A stretch of DNA of 64,000 nt from Anaerotruncus massiliensis (ex Togo et al. 2026) (GCF_900199635.1 NZ_LT962687.1:2046541-2110540), one strand, 5' to 3'. Positions 43,092-51,793 are shown, numbered from the stretch's first letter. A program made the numbers and translations. Notes: generated from the letters alone by a model not told the origin.

Positions 43092-43835
43092 ATGCCCATC
43101 ATCTATCTGAGCCCGTCCACGCAGGACTGGAATCACTTTGTCAACGGCGGCACCGAGGAATACTATATGAACCTCATCGCGGACGCGATGGAGCCCTACC
43201 TGCTCTCCTCCGGCATCCGCTGGGTGCGCAACACCCCCGACATGACCGCTGCGTCGTCGATCGCGCAATCCAACCACGGCAACTACGACCTGCACCTCGC
43301 GCTGCACTCCAACGCCGCGCCCGAGGGGGAGGCCGGGCTGCGTCAGGGCTCGGAGGTCTACTACTATCCGACGAGCGCCGCCGGGAAGCGGGCGGCCGAC
43401 ATCATCGCGGAGAACCTCAAGGAGATTTACCCCTACCCCTGGCTGGTCAAGACGGTCCCGACCACCCGGCTCGGCGAGGTCGCCAAGACGCGCGCGCCCG
43501 GCGTGCTGATCGAATTCGCCTACCACGACAACCTCGAGGACGCCGAATGGATCAAGGCCAACATCGCCGAGATCGCCGCCAACGTCGCCTATTCGCTGAC
43601 CGATTACTTCGGCATTCCCTTCGTCCTGCCGCAGGCGCCGCGCCGGGGCACCGTCGTCGTCCGGTCGGGCTGGCTCAACATCCGCCAGTTCCCCTCCACC
43701 GAATCGCAGTCGATCGCGCGCGCCTGGAACGGCGACCCCATCATCGTCAACGGCCAGTGGAACAACTGGTACGTCGTCAACTTCCGGGGCACGGTCGGTT
43801 ACGCCGATTCCCGCTACATCCGCATCCCGCGCTGA
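43092..43835 (+). CDS. N-acetylmuramoyl-L-alanine amidase (Amidase_3) with C-terminal SH3-like domain
   Basis: 247 residues. Residues about 1-175 fit Amidase_3 (YDLHLALHSNAAP with a zinc His, APGVLIEFAYHDN with the catalytic Glu region). Residues about 183-247 form a bacterial SH3 domain (VVVRSGWLNIRQFPSTES...VGYADSRYIRI). There is no signal peptide or anchor, which is unusual for a wall hydrolase and suggests release by lysis, non-classical export or a spore-related role. Ribosome site GGAGG lies 8 nt before ATG 43092. Confidence 0.85.
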   Translation: MPIIYLSPSTQDWNHFVNGGTEEYYMNLIADAMEPYLLSSGIRWVRNTPDMTAASSIAQSNHGNYDLHLALHSNAAPEGEAGLRQGSEVYYYPTSAAGKRAADIIAENLKEIYPYPWLVKTVPTTRLGEVAKTRAPGVLIEFAYHDNLEDAEWIKANIAEIAANVAYSLTDYFGIPFVLPQAPRRGTVVVRSGWLNIRQFPSTESQSIARAWNGDPIIVNGQWNNWYVVNFRGTVGYADSRYIRIPR

Positions 43836-43847
43836 CGGAGGGGAAGC

Positions 43848-44501
43848 ATGAACGAACAGTATCCGTTTGAACTCGCCCCGCTCCCCTACGCCTACGACGC
43901 GCTTGAACCGTACATCGACACCCGCACCGTGACGGTCCACCACGACCGCCACCAGGCGGGCTATGTCAAAAAGCTCAACGAAGCCCTCCGGGAGTTTCCC
44001 GAATTCCACGGCTGGTCCCTCGAGCAGCTCATCCTCGGCTGCGACCGGCTTCCCGAGCGGATCCGCACCGACGTGCTGCGCAACGCGGGCGGCGTCTGGT
44101 CGCACGAGTTTTATTTCGACTGCATGACCCCAAAGCCCGCCTCCGCCTGTCCCTGCGGCGCGCTCGCCAAGGCGGTGGACGCCGCCTTCGGCTCCTGCGA
44201 GCGGCTGCGCGACGTGATGACCCAGTCGGCGCTTACCCGGTTCGGCTCGGGCTGGGCGTGGCTCGCCTGCGACGGGGACGGGCGGCTGTGCGTCCTCTCC
44301 ACCGGGAACCAGGACACCCCTCTGCCCCTCGGGCTGCGGCCGGTCCTCTGCGTCGACGTGTGGGAGCACGCCTACTACCTCAAGTACCTCAACCTGCGGG
44401 CCGATTATCTCGAAGCCTGGTGGAAGCTCGTCGACTGGCAGTTCGCCGGGGAAAATTACGAGGCCTGCGGGTGTGGAAAAATTTCCGTCGAAAACACTTG
44501 A
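43848..44501 (+). CDS. Fe/Mn superoxide dismutase family protein
   Basis: 217 residues. Metal ligands by motif: His in VHHDRHQAGYV, His in GGVWSHEFYF, Asp and His in DVWEHAYYLKY. The usual NHxFYW is SHEFYF, and there is a Cys-rich C-terminus (YEACGCGK). Detoxifies superoxide in the cytoplasm. GGAGG is 10 nt before ATG. It follows the amidase by 12 bp; its last codons contain the -35 box of the T-box promoter. Confidence 0.88.
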   Translation: MNEQYPFELAPLPYAYDALEPYIDTRTVTVHHDRHQAGYVKKLNEALREFPEFHGWSLEQLILGCDRLPERIRTDVLRNAGGVWSHEFYFDCMTPKPASACPCGALAKAVDAAFGSCERLRDVMTQSALTRFGSGWAWLACDGDGRLCVLSTGNQDTPLPLGLRPVLCVDVWEHAYYLKYLNLRADYLEAWWKLVDWQFAGENYEACGCGKISVENT

Positions 44502-44526
44502 CTTTAGCGATTTTGCCTGCTAAAAT
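44498..44526 (+). promoter_or_regulatory. Promoter of the T-box/symporter transcript
   Basis: -35 TTGACT (44498-44503), 17-bp spacer, -10 TAAAAT (44521-44526), overlapping the end of the superoxide dismutase gene. Confidence 0.8.
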
Positions 44527-44539
44527 AGAATTCAGCATT

Positions 44540-44844
44540 TCACATCAACGCGCCAATGCGTTGATGCGCGAAAGGCAGCGACCGGAGACAAGTAGGTCCT
44601 TCCGATCCCCCACAGAAAGCGGCCGGATGATGAGAGGCGCGGGGAGGGACGGCACCGAATACCCTCCGCGAGCCGCGCACCGAACGGGAAACCCAGTAGG
44701 CTGCGCCGGGAGCGCCCGTTAACGCGCGGGGTGGCCGGGAAGCCGGGCACCCGCAGAGGCGCCGCCCGCGAGGCCGGCGCAAACCGAGGTGGTAACACGG
44801 GAACACGTCCCGTCCTCCGGAAGTTCCGGAGGACGGGATTTTTG
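44540..44844 (+). promoter_or_regulatory. T-box riboswitch controlling the sodium:solute symporter
   Basis: tRNA-sensing leader. Visible parts in order: stem I 5' side with AGTA at 44591-44594 and CAGAAAGCGGC at 44612-44622; specifier-loop 3' side GAATACCCTCCGCGAGC at 44657-44673; T-box sequence GAGGTGGTAACACGGG at 44786-44801, whose TGGT would pair with a tRNA ending ACCA; terminator CCCGTCCTCCGGAA / TTCCGGAGGACGGG (44809-44837) followed by ATTTTTG. Counting back from GAGC as in glyQS-type leaders gives ACC (44661-44663), a threonine codon; TAC or CCC are the alternatives if the register differs. Confidence 0.85.
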
Positions 44845-44893
44845 TTCCTCCGGAACCCCCGGAAGACGGGACGGCAATGAGGAGGACATCGTT

Positions 44894-46414
44894 ATGTTTG
44901 AGAAAATCCTGATGATCGCGCTGTTTTTTGCCGTCACGGTCGGCATCGGCGTCTACTGCCGCCGCCACGCGGGCAACGTCGGCGACTTCGTGCTCGGCGG
45001 GCGCAACGTGGGGCCGTGGGTCACCGCGTTCGCCTACGGCACCTCCTACTTTTCGTCGGTGGTATTCGTCGGCTACGCGGGGCAGTTCGGCTGGAATTTC
45101 GGCGTCGCCTCCACCTGGATCGGCATCGGCAACGCCCTCATCGGCAGCCTGCTCGCCTGGGTGGTGCTCGGGCGGCGCACCCGCGTCATGACCAAGCACT
45201 TCGAGTCGGCCACCATGCCCGATTTCTTCGCCAAGCGGTACTGCTGCCCCGCTCTGCGCACCGTCGCGTCGGTCATCATCTTCGTCTTCCTCGTGCCCTA
45301 CTCCGCCTCGGTCTACAAGGGCCTGTCCGGCCTTTTCTCGATGGCGTTCGGCATCGACTTCACCTGGTGCGTGCTCGGCATCGCCCTGCTCACCGGCATC
45401 TACGTCGTGGTCGGCGGCTATATGGCCGCCGCGCTCAACGACCTCGTGCAGGGAATCATCATGCTCGGCGGCATCTGCCTCGTCGTCGTCTTCATCCTGA
45501 ACGGCCAGGGCGGCTTCTCCTCCGCCTTCACCCGGCTCTCCGCCATCCCGAGCGAGACGGCCCCCGCCTTAAACGGCGCGTTCGTCTCCTTCTTCGGGCC
45601 CGACCCGCTCGCCCTGCTCGGCGTCGTCATCCTGACGAGCCTCGGCACGATGGGCCTGCCCCAGATGGTCCACAAGTTCTACACGATCAAGAACGAGAAA
45701 TCGATCCACGCCGGGACGATCATCTCCACCCTCTTCGCGCTCGTCATCGCGGGGGGCAGCTACTTCATGGGCGCGTTCGGGCGGCTCTACTACACCGTTC
45801 CCGAGGGGGGCAAGCCGGTCTTCGACAACATTGTCCCCCAGATGCTCGCCTCCTCCCTGCCCGACCTGCTGATCGGCGTCGTCATGATCCTCGTCCTCTC
45901 CGCGTCGATGTCGACCCTCTCCTCCCTCGTCATCACCTCCTCCTCCACCTTCACCCTCGATTTCCTCAAGGGCGTCTTCATGAAGGACATGACCCACAAG
46001 GTCCAGCTCCGCTGGATCCGGCTGCTCTGCATCTTCTTCGTCGCGCTGTCGGTCGTGCTCGCCCTCAACCCCAACAACCTCATCACCTCCCTCATGTCCC
46101 TCTCGTGGGGCGCGCTGGCGGGCGCCTTCCTCGGGCCCTTCATCCTCGGGCTCTTCTGGCGGGGCGCGACCACCGCGAGCGTGTGGGTGAGCTTCGTGGT
46201 CGGCATCGGCATCTGCGTGTGGAACTTCTTCTTCCCCTTCACCGCGCCGACCTCGGCGGGCGCGATCGCGATCGTCGCCTCCCTCGTCGTCACCCCGCTC
46301 GTCAGCCTCGTCACCCCCAAGCTGTCGCAGCCGCACCTCGACGTGACCTTCTCCTGCTACGACGAAAAGGTCGCCGCCCCGCACAAGTTCGTGCTCAACC
46401 CGATTTCCGAATAG
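44894..46414 (+). CDS. Sodium:solute symporter family transporter (SSS), T-box regulated
   Basis: 506 residues, about 13 transmembrane helices. N-terminal DFVLGGRNVGPWVTAFAYGTSYFSSVVFVGYAGQ is the SSS Na+-binding region; VVGGYMAAALNDLVQGIIM and ASMSTLSSLVITSSS complete the family signature. Similar to PutP/PanF-type carriers. Control by an amino-acid T-box implies that the cargo is an amino acid, probably the one named by the specifier. GGAGG lies 8 nt before ATG 44894. Confidence 0.9.
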   Translation: MFEKILMIALFFAVTVGIGVYCRRHAGNVGDFVLGGRNVGPWVTAFAYGTSYFSSVVFVGYAGQFGWNFGVASTWIGIGNALIGSLLAWVVLGRRTRVMTKHFESATMPDFFAKRYCCPALRTVASVIIFVFLVPYSASVYKGLSGLFSMAFGIDFTWCVLGIALLTGIYVVVGGYMAAALNDLVQGIIMLGGICLVVVFILNGQGGFSSAFTRLSAIPSETAPALNGAFVSFFGPDPLALLGVVILTSLGTMGLPQMVHKFYTIKNEKSIHAGTIISTLFALVIAGGSYFMGAFGRLYYTVPEGGKPVFDNIVPQMLASSLPDLLIGVVMILVLSASMSTLSSLVITSSSTFTLDFLKGVFMKDMTHKVQLRWIRLLCIFFVALSVVLALNPNNLITSLMSLSWGALAGAFLGPFILGLFWRGATTASVWVSFVVGIGICVWNFFFPFTAPTSAGAIAIVASLVVTPLVSLVTPKLSQPHLDVTFSCYDEKVAAPHKFVLNPISE

Positions 46415-46420
46415 AACGCG

Positions 46421-46454
46421 AAAGCCCCCTCCCGCCGCTGCGGGAGGGGGCTTT
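46421..46454. terminator. Terminator after the symporter
   Basis: AAAGCCCCCTCCCGC / GCGGGAGGGGGCTTT with CGCT loop; T tract short (CTTTCCTCC). Confidence 0.75.
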
Positions 46455-46517
46455 CCTCCCTCTTCGCGGGAGGGGGCGGGCCGCTTTCTTTTTTCCCCGA
46501 AATTTTGTAAGATGGGG

Positions 46518-46546
46518 TTGACAAAATCGACCGGCGCGGCTATAAT
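46518..46546 (+). promoter_or_regulatory. Consensus sigma-A promoter of perR-rbr
   Basis: -35 TTGACA (46518-46523), 17-bp spacer, -10 TATAAT (46541-46546), both exact. Confidence 0.9.
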
Positions 46547-46554
46547 AATATTCA

Positions 46555-46573
46555 GTAATCATTATCATTATTA
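46555..46573. promoter_or_regulatory. Fur/PerR box
   Basis: GTAATCATTATCATTATTA resembles the Fur/Per-box consensus of inverted ATAATNATTAT units and covers the expected transcription start, which fits autorepression by the following regulator. Confidence 0.7.
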
Positions 46574-46599
46574 AAAATAACCGGTAAGGATTGGAGCCT

Positions 46600-46980
46600 A
46601 TGAAATATTCCAGACAGCGGGAGCTTATCCGCCAGGCTGTGACGGAGCACCCCGTGCACCCGACGGCGGACGCCGTCTACGCGATGGTGCGCGAGCGGGA
46701 GCCGAACATCAGCCTCGGCACCGTCTACCGCAACCTCAACCAGCTTGCCCAGCAGGGGGAGCTCCTCAAGATCTGCCTGCCCGGCGCGTCCGACCGCTTT
46801 GACGCGCGCACCGACGCGCACCACCACCTGCTCTGCGACCGCTGCGGCCGGCTCTACGACATCGAGCTCGGCGACCTGGGCGGCCTCGAGGCCCGCATCC
46901 GCGGCATTACCGACTTTACCGTGACCGGCTATCAGGTCTACATCACGGGGATCTGCCAAAACTGTGCCGAAAAGCACTGA
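46600..46980 (+). CDS. perR: Fur-family regulator, PerR-like
   Basis: 126 residues. Winged helix with [13 protein letters not shown] and [18 protein letters not shown]; regulatory metal site around [14 protein letters not shown]; structural zinc CDRCG and CQNC. The DxR/DAHHH pattern and the linkage to rubrerythrin favour PerR (peroxide sensing) over Fur. ATG 46600 with AAGGA 9 nt upstream. Followed after 29 bp by rubrerythrin. Confidence 0.88.
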   Translation: MKYSRQRELIRQAVTEHPVHPTADAVYAMVREREPNISLGTVYRNLNQLAQQGELLKICLPGASDRFDARTDAHHHLLCDRCGRLYDIELGDLGGLEARIRGITDFTVTGYQVYITGICQNCAEKH

Positions 46981-47009
46981 CAAATAAATTCAAGAAAGAG
47001 GTATGTGAC

Positions 47010-47549
47010 ATGAAAGATCTGAAGGGCACCAAAACCGAAGCCAACCTTGCCGCGGCGTTTGCGGGCGAAAGCCAGGCGCGCAACAAGTACACCTACTACG
47101 CCTCCAAAGCGAAGAAAGAGGGCTTTGTCCAGATTTCCAACCTGTTCTTAGAGACCGCCGCCAACGAGAAGGAGCACGCCGAGATCTGGTTCAAGCTGCT
47201 CCATGACGGCATCCCCGACACGGCCGCCTGCCTGAAGGACGCCGCCGCGGGCGAGAACTACGAGTGGACCGACATGTACGCCACCTTCGCCAAGGAAGCC
47301 AAGGAAGAGGGCTTCGACAAGATCGCATTCCTCTTTGAGTCGGTCGCCAAGATCGAGAAGGAGCATGAGGAGCGTTACCTCGCCCTGCTCAAGAACGTCG
47401 ACACCAAGCAGGTGTTCGAGAAGACCGGCATCGTCATCTGGCAGTGCTCCAACTGCGGCCACATCCATGTGGGCGAGAAGGCCCCGCTGGTCTGCCCGGT
47501 CTGCGACCATCCGCAGGCGTACTTCCAGCTCCAGTGCAAGAACTACTGA
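47010..47549 (+). CDS. rbr: Rubrerythrin
   Basis: 179 residues. Four-helix diiron domain with [29 protein letters not shown] and [14 protein letters not shown] giving the ExxH ligands; C-terminal rubredoxin-like site CSNCGH...CPVCDHP. Reduces hydrogen peroxide in anaerobes. GAAAGAGG precedes ATG. Transcribed with perR from the consensus promoter. Confidence 0.95.
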   Translation: MKDLKGTKTEANLAAAFAGESQARNKYTYYASKAKKEGFVQISNLFLETAANEKEHAEIWFKLLHDGIPDTAACLKDAAAGENYEWTDMYATFAKEAKEEGFDKIAFLFESVAKIEKEHEERYLALLKNVDTKQVFEKTGIVIWQCSNCGHIHVGEKAPLVCPVCDHPQAYFQLQCKNY

Positions 47550-47590
47550 TTTTGTTTCCTCCCCAATTTTGAATACGCCTTCCAAATTTT

Positions 47591-47625
47591 CCGCCCGGTC
47601 GAAGACCGGGCGGCTTTTTTATTTT
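47591..47625 (+). terminator. Terminator after rubrerythrin
   Basis: CCGCCCGGTC / GACCGGGCGG with GAA loop followed by CTTTTTTATTTT. Confidence 0.92.
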
Positions 47626-47759
47626 CATTTTATTTGCCGGAAGCATTTTCATCCGCCAAAGAGATATGTTATAATGAACCATAAAAAAAATTGTGGGCGC
47701 CGCCATCCGGCCCCGGATGCCGCCGGCCGTGTTGCTACCAGCGACAGAAAGGGGATTAT

Positions 47760-49313
47760 GTGGGTAAAACGAAGCTCCCTCTGCTGAAACAGAACCGAAC
47801 GATTCTTTCCGAGAAGCTGAAAGAATCCCTCTCCTCCGTCCTGCCGGTGACGGGGATCGTCTTCCTGCTCTGCTTTTCCATCTCCCCCGTTCCCAACAGC
47901 CTGCTGATGGGCTTTGTGCTCGGGGCGCTTCTGCTGATTTTGGGGATGGGGCTCTTCACCCTGGGCACCGACCTGGCCATGACCCCGATCGGCAGCCACG
48001 TGGGATCCGCCGTCACCAAGTCGCGCAGGGTGTGGCTGATCATCCTTGTGAGCCTGCTCGTGGGCATCTTCATCACCATGTCCGAGCCCGACCTCCAGGT
48101 GCTGGCCGAGCAGGTCCCGGGCATCCCCAATATGGTCCTGATCGTCGCCGTGGCGATCGGGGTGGGCGTTTTTCTGGTCGTCGCCATGCTGCGTATGCTG
48201 CTGCGCGTCAAGCTCTCCCACCTGCTGATCGGGATCTACGTCTTCGTTTTCCTGCTCGCGCGGTTCGTGCCGCAGGAGTTCCTTTCGGTGGCCTTCGATT
48301 CCGGCGGCGTCACCACCGGCCCGATGACGGTGCCGTTCATCATGGCGCTCGGGCTGGGCGTCACGGCCATCCGCAGCGACAGCAACGCCGAAAACGACAG
48401 CTTCGGGCTCGTCGCCCTCTGCTCCGTCGGCCCCATCCTGGCGGTGCTGCTCCTCGGCATCGTCTACGGCGCGGGGACGGGCGAATACGTCCCGGTGGTG
48501 ATCCCCGAGCTGACCGACTCCAGAGAGCTCTCCCAGCTCTTTCTGTCCTCCCTGCCCAAATACATCGAGGAGGTCGCCCTCGCCCTCTGCCCGATCCTCG
48601 TCTTTTTCCTCCTCTTCCAGATCGCGGCCCTCCGCCTCAAGAAGGGTGAGCTGATCAAGATCGGGGTGGGCCTCGGCTACACCTATGTCGGGCTGGTGCT
48701 CTTTTTGACCGGCGTCAACGTCGGTTTCATGCCCGTCGGCAACTACATCGGCCAGATCATCGGCGGCATGGCGCAGAACTGGATCATCGTGCCGATCGGC
48801 GTGGTCATCGGCTATTTCATCGTGGCGGCCGAGCCGGCCGTCCACGTCCTGAACAGGCAGGTCCTTACGATCACCGCAGGCGCCATCCCGCAGAAGGCCC
48901 TGTCCACCAGCCTTTCGATCGGCGTCGCGATCTCGGTGGGGCTCGCCATGCTGCGCATCGTGACGGGGCTTCCCATCATGTACCTGCTGGTTCCCGGCTA
49001 CCTGATCGCCGGGATCCTCACCTTCTTCTCTCCCCCGCTCTTTACCGCCATCGCCTTCGACTCGGGCGGCGTGGCCTCCGGTCCCATGACCGCCACCTTC
49101 CTGCTTCCCCTCGCGATGGGGACCTGCAGCGGCGTGGGCGGCAACGTGGTCGTGGACGCCTTCGGCGTCGTGGCCATGGTGGCGATGACCCCGCTGATCA
49201 CCATCCAGCTGCTGGGCGTTTACTACAAGTACAAATCCAGGGGCGCCGGGGAGGCTGAAGAACCCGCGGAGGACCCCGTGGTCCTGAACGACGACGATAT
49301 CATCACGTTTTAA
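47760..49313 (+). CDS. DUF1538 family membrane protein, internally duplicated
   Basis: 517 residues, about 12-14 helices. Two homologous halves, each with an AFDSGGV-T/A-T/S-GPMT motif (about residues 178 and 434), suggest a duplicated transporter-like fold. GTG 47760 is the start (AAAGGGG 5 nt upstream); the ATG two bases earlier is out of frame. Family function unknown. The partner gene at 49328 encodes a PII-like protein, so ligand-dependent control of this channel or carrier, as with AmtB-GlnK, is an inference. Confidence 0.9.
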   Translation: MGKTKLPLLKQNRTILSEKLKESLSSVLPVTGIVFLLCFSISPVPNSLLMGFVLGALLLILGMGLFTLGTDLAMTPIGSHVGSAVTKSRRVWLIILVSLLVGIFITMSEPDLQVLAEQVPGIPNMVLIVAVAIGVGVFLVVAMLRMLLRVKLSHLLIGIYVFVFLLARFVPQEFLSVAFDSGGVTTGPMTVPFIMALGLGVTAIRSDSNAENDSFGLVALCSVGPILAVLLLGIVYGAGTGEYVPVVIPELTDSRELSQLFLSSLPKYIEEVALALCPILVFFLLFQIAALRLKKGELIKIGVGLGYTYVGLVLFLTGVNVGFMPVGNYIGQIIGGMAQNWIIVPIGVVIGYFIVAAEPAVHVLNRQVLTITAGAIPQKALSTSLSIGVAISVGLAMLRIVTGLPIMYLLVPGYLIAGILTFFSPPLFTAIAFDSGGVASGPMTATFLLPLAMGTCSGVGGNVVVDAFGVVAMVAMTPLITIQLLGVYYKYKSRGAGEAEEPAEDPVVLNDDDIITF

Positions 49314-49327
49314 AAAAGGGGAGCAGT

Positions 49328-50002
49328 ATGTTGTATTATCTGGTTACGATTACCAAGCGGGAATACGGCGACGCCTACCTGCGATACTTCTACGAAAACG
49401 GCGTCCATTCCCTGACCGCCGCCCTCTGCGAGGGCACCGCGCAGCAGAAGACCCTCGACCGCCTGGGAATCGAAAAGACGGAGAAGATCATGCTCTCCGC
49501 CGTGGTGTCCGGCCCGCTGGCGTCGGGCCTGCTGAAGGGGCTGATGCGCACCATGCAGATCGACGTGCCGGGCAACGGCATCGCCTTCACGGTCCCGCTG
49601 CAGAGCGTCGCGAATTCGGCGAGCCTGCAATATCTGACCCAGGGGCAGAATACAGAACAAAATGGGGTGCTTGTAATGGAAGAAAACCGCTTTTCCCTCG
49701 TCGTGGTCATCGCGCACAAAGGCAATACGGAGCTGGTCATGGACGCCGCGCGCGGAGCGGACGCGGGAGGCGGCACCATCATCCACGCCAAGGGGATCGG
49801 CGAAAAAAGCGCCATGCCCTTTTTCGGGATGTCCATCGCTTCGGAACAGGAAGTGATCTACATCGTCTCGAAGCAGGAGAACGAAAAAAACATCATCCGC
49901 GCCATCATGGAAAAGGCCGGCTCCAGGCAGGACCGGGTCGCCGCGGTCTTTTCCCTGCCGGTCAACCGGGTGGTTGGCCTGCGCAGTCTGACTGACGAAT
50001 AG
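49328..50002 (+). CDS. PII-like signalling protein with two PII-type repeats
   Basis: 224 residues. The second half (about 118-224) is clearly PII-like: FSLVVVIAHKGNTELVMDAARGADAGGGTIIHAKG, then EVIYIVSKQENEKNIIRAIMEKAG and VFSLPVNRVVGL. The first half begins LYYLVTITKREYGDAYLRYF and looks like a degenerate PII repeat. No T-loop Tyr of GlnB/GlnK type is evident. Starts 14 bp after the DUF1538 gene. Confidence 0.8.
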   Translation: MLYYLVTITKREYGDAYLRYFYENGVHSLTAALCEGTAQQKTLDRLGIEKTEKIMLSAVVSGPLASGLLKGLMRTMQIDVPGNGIAFTVPLQSVANSASLQYLTQGQNTEQNGVLVMEENRFSLVVVIAHKGNTELVMDAARGADAGGGTIIHAKGIGEKSAMPFFGMSIASEQEVIYIVSKQENEKNIIRAIMEKAGSRQDRVAAVFSLPVNRVVGLRSLTDE

Positions 50003-50016
50003 CCGCCCGGCGGCGC

Positions 50017-50058
50017 AAAGAGGACAGGCCCCGCAGCCGGGGCTTGTCCTCTTTTTTC
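50017..50058 (+). terminator. Terminator after the DUF1538-PII pair
   Basis: AGAGGACAGGCCCCG / CGGGGCTTGTCCTCT (one G-T wobble) with CAGC loop and TTTTTT. Confidence 0.92.
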
Positions 50059-50071
50059 CATCCCCGAGGAT

Positions 50072-50100
50072 TTGCTATTTTCTGTAAAGTCGTGTATACT
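50072..50100 (+). promoter_or_regulatory. Promoter of the GH13 gene
   Basis: -35 TTGCTA, 17-bp spacer, -10 TATACT. Confidence 0.7.
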
Positions 50101-50154
50101 GTTCGGGTGCGGGCAATGCGCATCGAGTCTCCCCCGCACGGAAGGATGGTTTTT

Positions 50155-51783
50155 TTGAGCTGGGTCAATGAATCGGTATTTTATCATATCTATCCGCTGG
50201 GCTTCTGCGGCGCGCCGCAGCAGAACGAGGGCGGCGAACCCGTCCCCCGGATTGAAAAGCTGCTCGGCTGGATTCCCCACCTGCGGGAGATGCAGGTCAA
50301 CGCCCTCTACCTCGGGCCGGTGTTCGAGTCGTCCGAGCACGGCTACGACACGAGCGACTACTACACCTTCGACCGGCGGCTGGGCGCCAACGAGGACTTC
50401 AAAAGGGTGTGCGCCGCGCTGCATGAAAACGGCATCCGCATCGTGCTCGACGGGGTGTTCAACCACGTCGGCCGCGGCTTCTGGGCGTTCCGGGACGTGC
50501 AGCAGAACGGGCAGTCCTCCCGGTATTGCAGCTGGTTCCACAACCTCAACTTCGGCGGCGGCAGCCCAATGGGCGACGCCTTCTGGTACGAGGGCTGGCA
50601 GGGGCACTTCAACCTCGTCAAGCTCAATCTGCGCAACCCCGAGGTGGTCGACCACCTGCTCGGCGCGGTGGGCATGTGGATGGACGAATTCGGCATCGAC
50701 GGCCTGCGCCTCGACGCGGCCGACTGCGTCGACTTCGACTTCTTCCGCCGCCTCAAGGCCTTCTGCCGGGGCAAGCGGCCCGACTTCTGGCTGATGGGCG
50801 AGATCATCCACGGCGACTACAACCGCTGGGCCAACCCCGACATGCTCGACTCGGTCACCAACTACGAGTGCGCCAAGGGGCTCTACTCCTCCCACAACGA
50901 CCGCAACTATTTCGAGATCGCCCACTCGCTCGCGCGGCAGTTCGGCCCGGGCGGTATCTATAAAAACCTCTGCCTCTACAACTTCGTCGACAACCACGAT
51001 GTGAACCGGCTCGCGTCGGTGCTGCGCAACGAGCGCCACCTTGAAAACGTCTATACCCTGCTCTACACGATGCCGGGCGCGCCGTCGGTCTACTACGGCA
51101 GCGAATGGGGCGTCAAGGGCATCAAGCAGAACGGCTCGGACGCCGGGCTGCGCCCCTGCCTCGAGCTCGGGAAGATCGAGGACGCGAATTACCAGCTCTG
51201 CGAGCACATCAAGCGGCTCGGCGCCGTCCGCCGCGCGCTGCCCGCGCTCCAGTACGGCGGCTACGACCACGCGCTCATCAAAAATGAACAGTACGCCTTC
51301 CGCCGGGAGCTGAACGGCCGGAGCGTCTACGTGGCGCTCAACCTCGCCGAGCATCCCGAATACCTCGAATTCCGCGTGGACGCCTCCCCGCTCGTCGACC
51401 TCTTTACCGGGACCTCCTATGAGACGAACGACGGCAACCTCAAGCTGGAGGTTCCCGCCTACGGCTCCCGCATCCTCGTGCCGCAGGAGGAGTGGGAACG
51501 CTTCTCCGCCGCTTCGAGCGGCGAGGCCGCATCCACGGGCGCGCCGGCGGCGCCCGTCCCGCCCGCGCCGCGCGAGCTGAAAACCGGACGGTGGCGTCAC
51601 TTCAAGGGCGGCGAATACGAGGTGATCGGCAAGGCGCGCCACAGCGAGACGCTCGAGGAGCTGGTCGTCTACCGCGCCCTCTACGGGGAAGGCGGGCTTT
51701 GGGTGCGCCCGCTCGACATGTTCCTCGAGGACGTCGAGCAGGACGGACGCGTCGTCCCGCGCTTTGTCTACTCAGGCGACTAA
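50155..51783 (+). CDS. GH13 alpha-amylase-family enzyme fused to a C-terminal DUF1653 domain
   Basis: 542 residues, no signal peptide (cytoplasmic). GH13 barrel: VNALYLGPVFESSEHGYDTSDY, IVLDGVFNHVG, nucleophile Asp in DGLRLDAADC, acid/base Glu in WLMGEIIHG and VDNHDVNRL. The C-terminal barrel-sheet domain ends near residue 445. An Ala/Pro linker (about 448-473) leads to a DUF1653 module (GRWRHFKGGEYEVIGKARHSETLEELVVY...WVRPLDMFLEDV). TTG 50155 is chosen: GAAGGA lies 8 nt upstream; ATG 50146 is closer to that site. Likely acts on maltooligosaccharides or cyclodextrin-type substrates. Confidence 0.88.
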   Translation: MSWVNESVFYHIYPLGFCGAPQQNEGGEPVPRIEKLLGWIPHLREMQVNALYLGPVFESSEHGYDTSDYYTFDRRLGANEDFKRVCAALHENGIRIVLDGVFNHVGRGFWAFRDVQQNGQSSRYCSWFHNLNFGGGSPMGDAFWYEGWQGHFNLVKLNLRNPEVVDHLLGAVGMWMDEFGIDGLRLDAADCVDFDFFRRLKAFCRGKRPDFWLMGEIIHGDYNRWANPDMLDSVTNYECAKGLYSSHNDRNYFEIAHSLARQFGPGGIYKNLCLYNFVDNHDVNRLASVLRNERHLENVYTLLYTMPGAPSVYYGSEWGVKGIKQNGSDAGLRPCLELGKIEDANYQLCEHIKRLGAVRRALPALQYGGYDHALIKNEQYAFRRELNGRSVYVALNLAEHPEYLEFRVDASPLVDLFTGTSYETNDGNLKLEVPAYGSRILVPQEEWERFSAASSGEAASTGAPAAPVPPAPRELKTGRWRHFKGGEYEVIGKARHSETLEELVVYRALYGEGGLWVRPLDMFLEDVEQDGRVVPRFVYSGD

Positions 51784-51793
51784 CCCAAATCCA

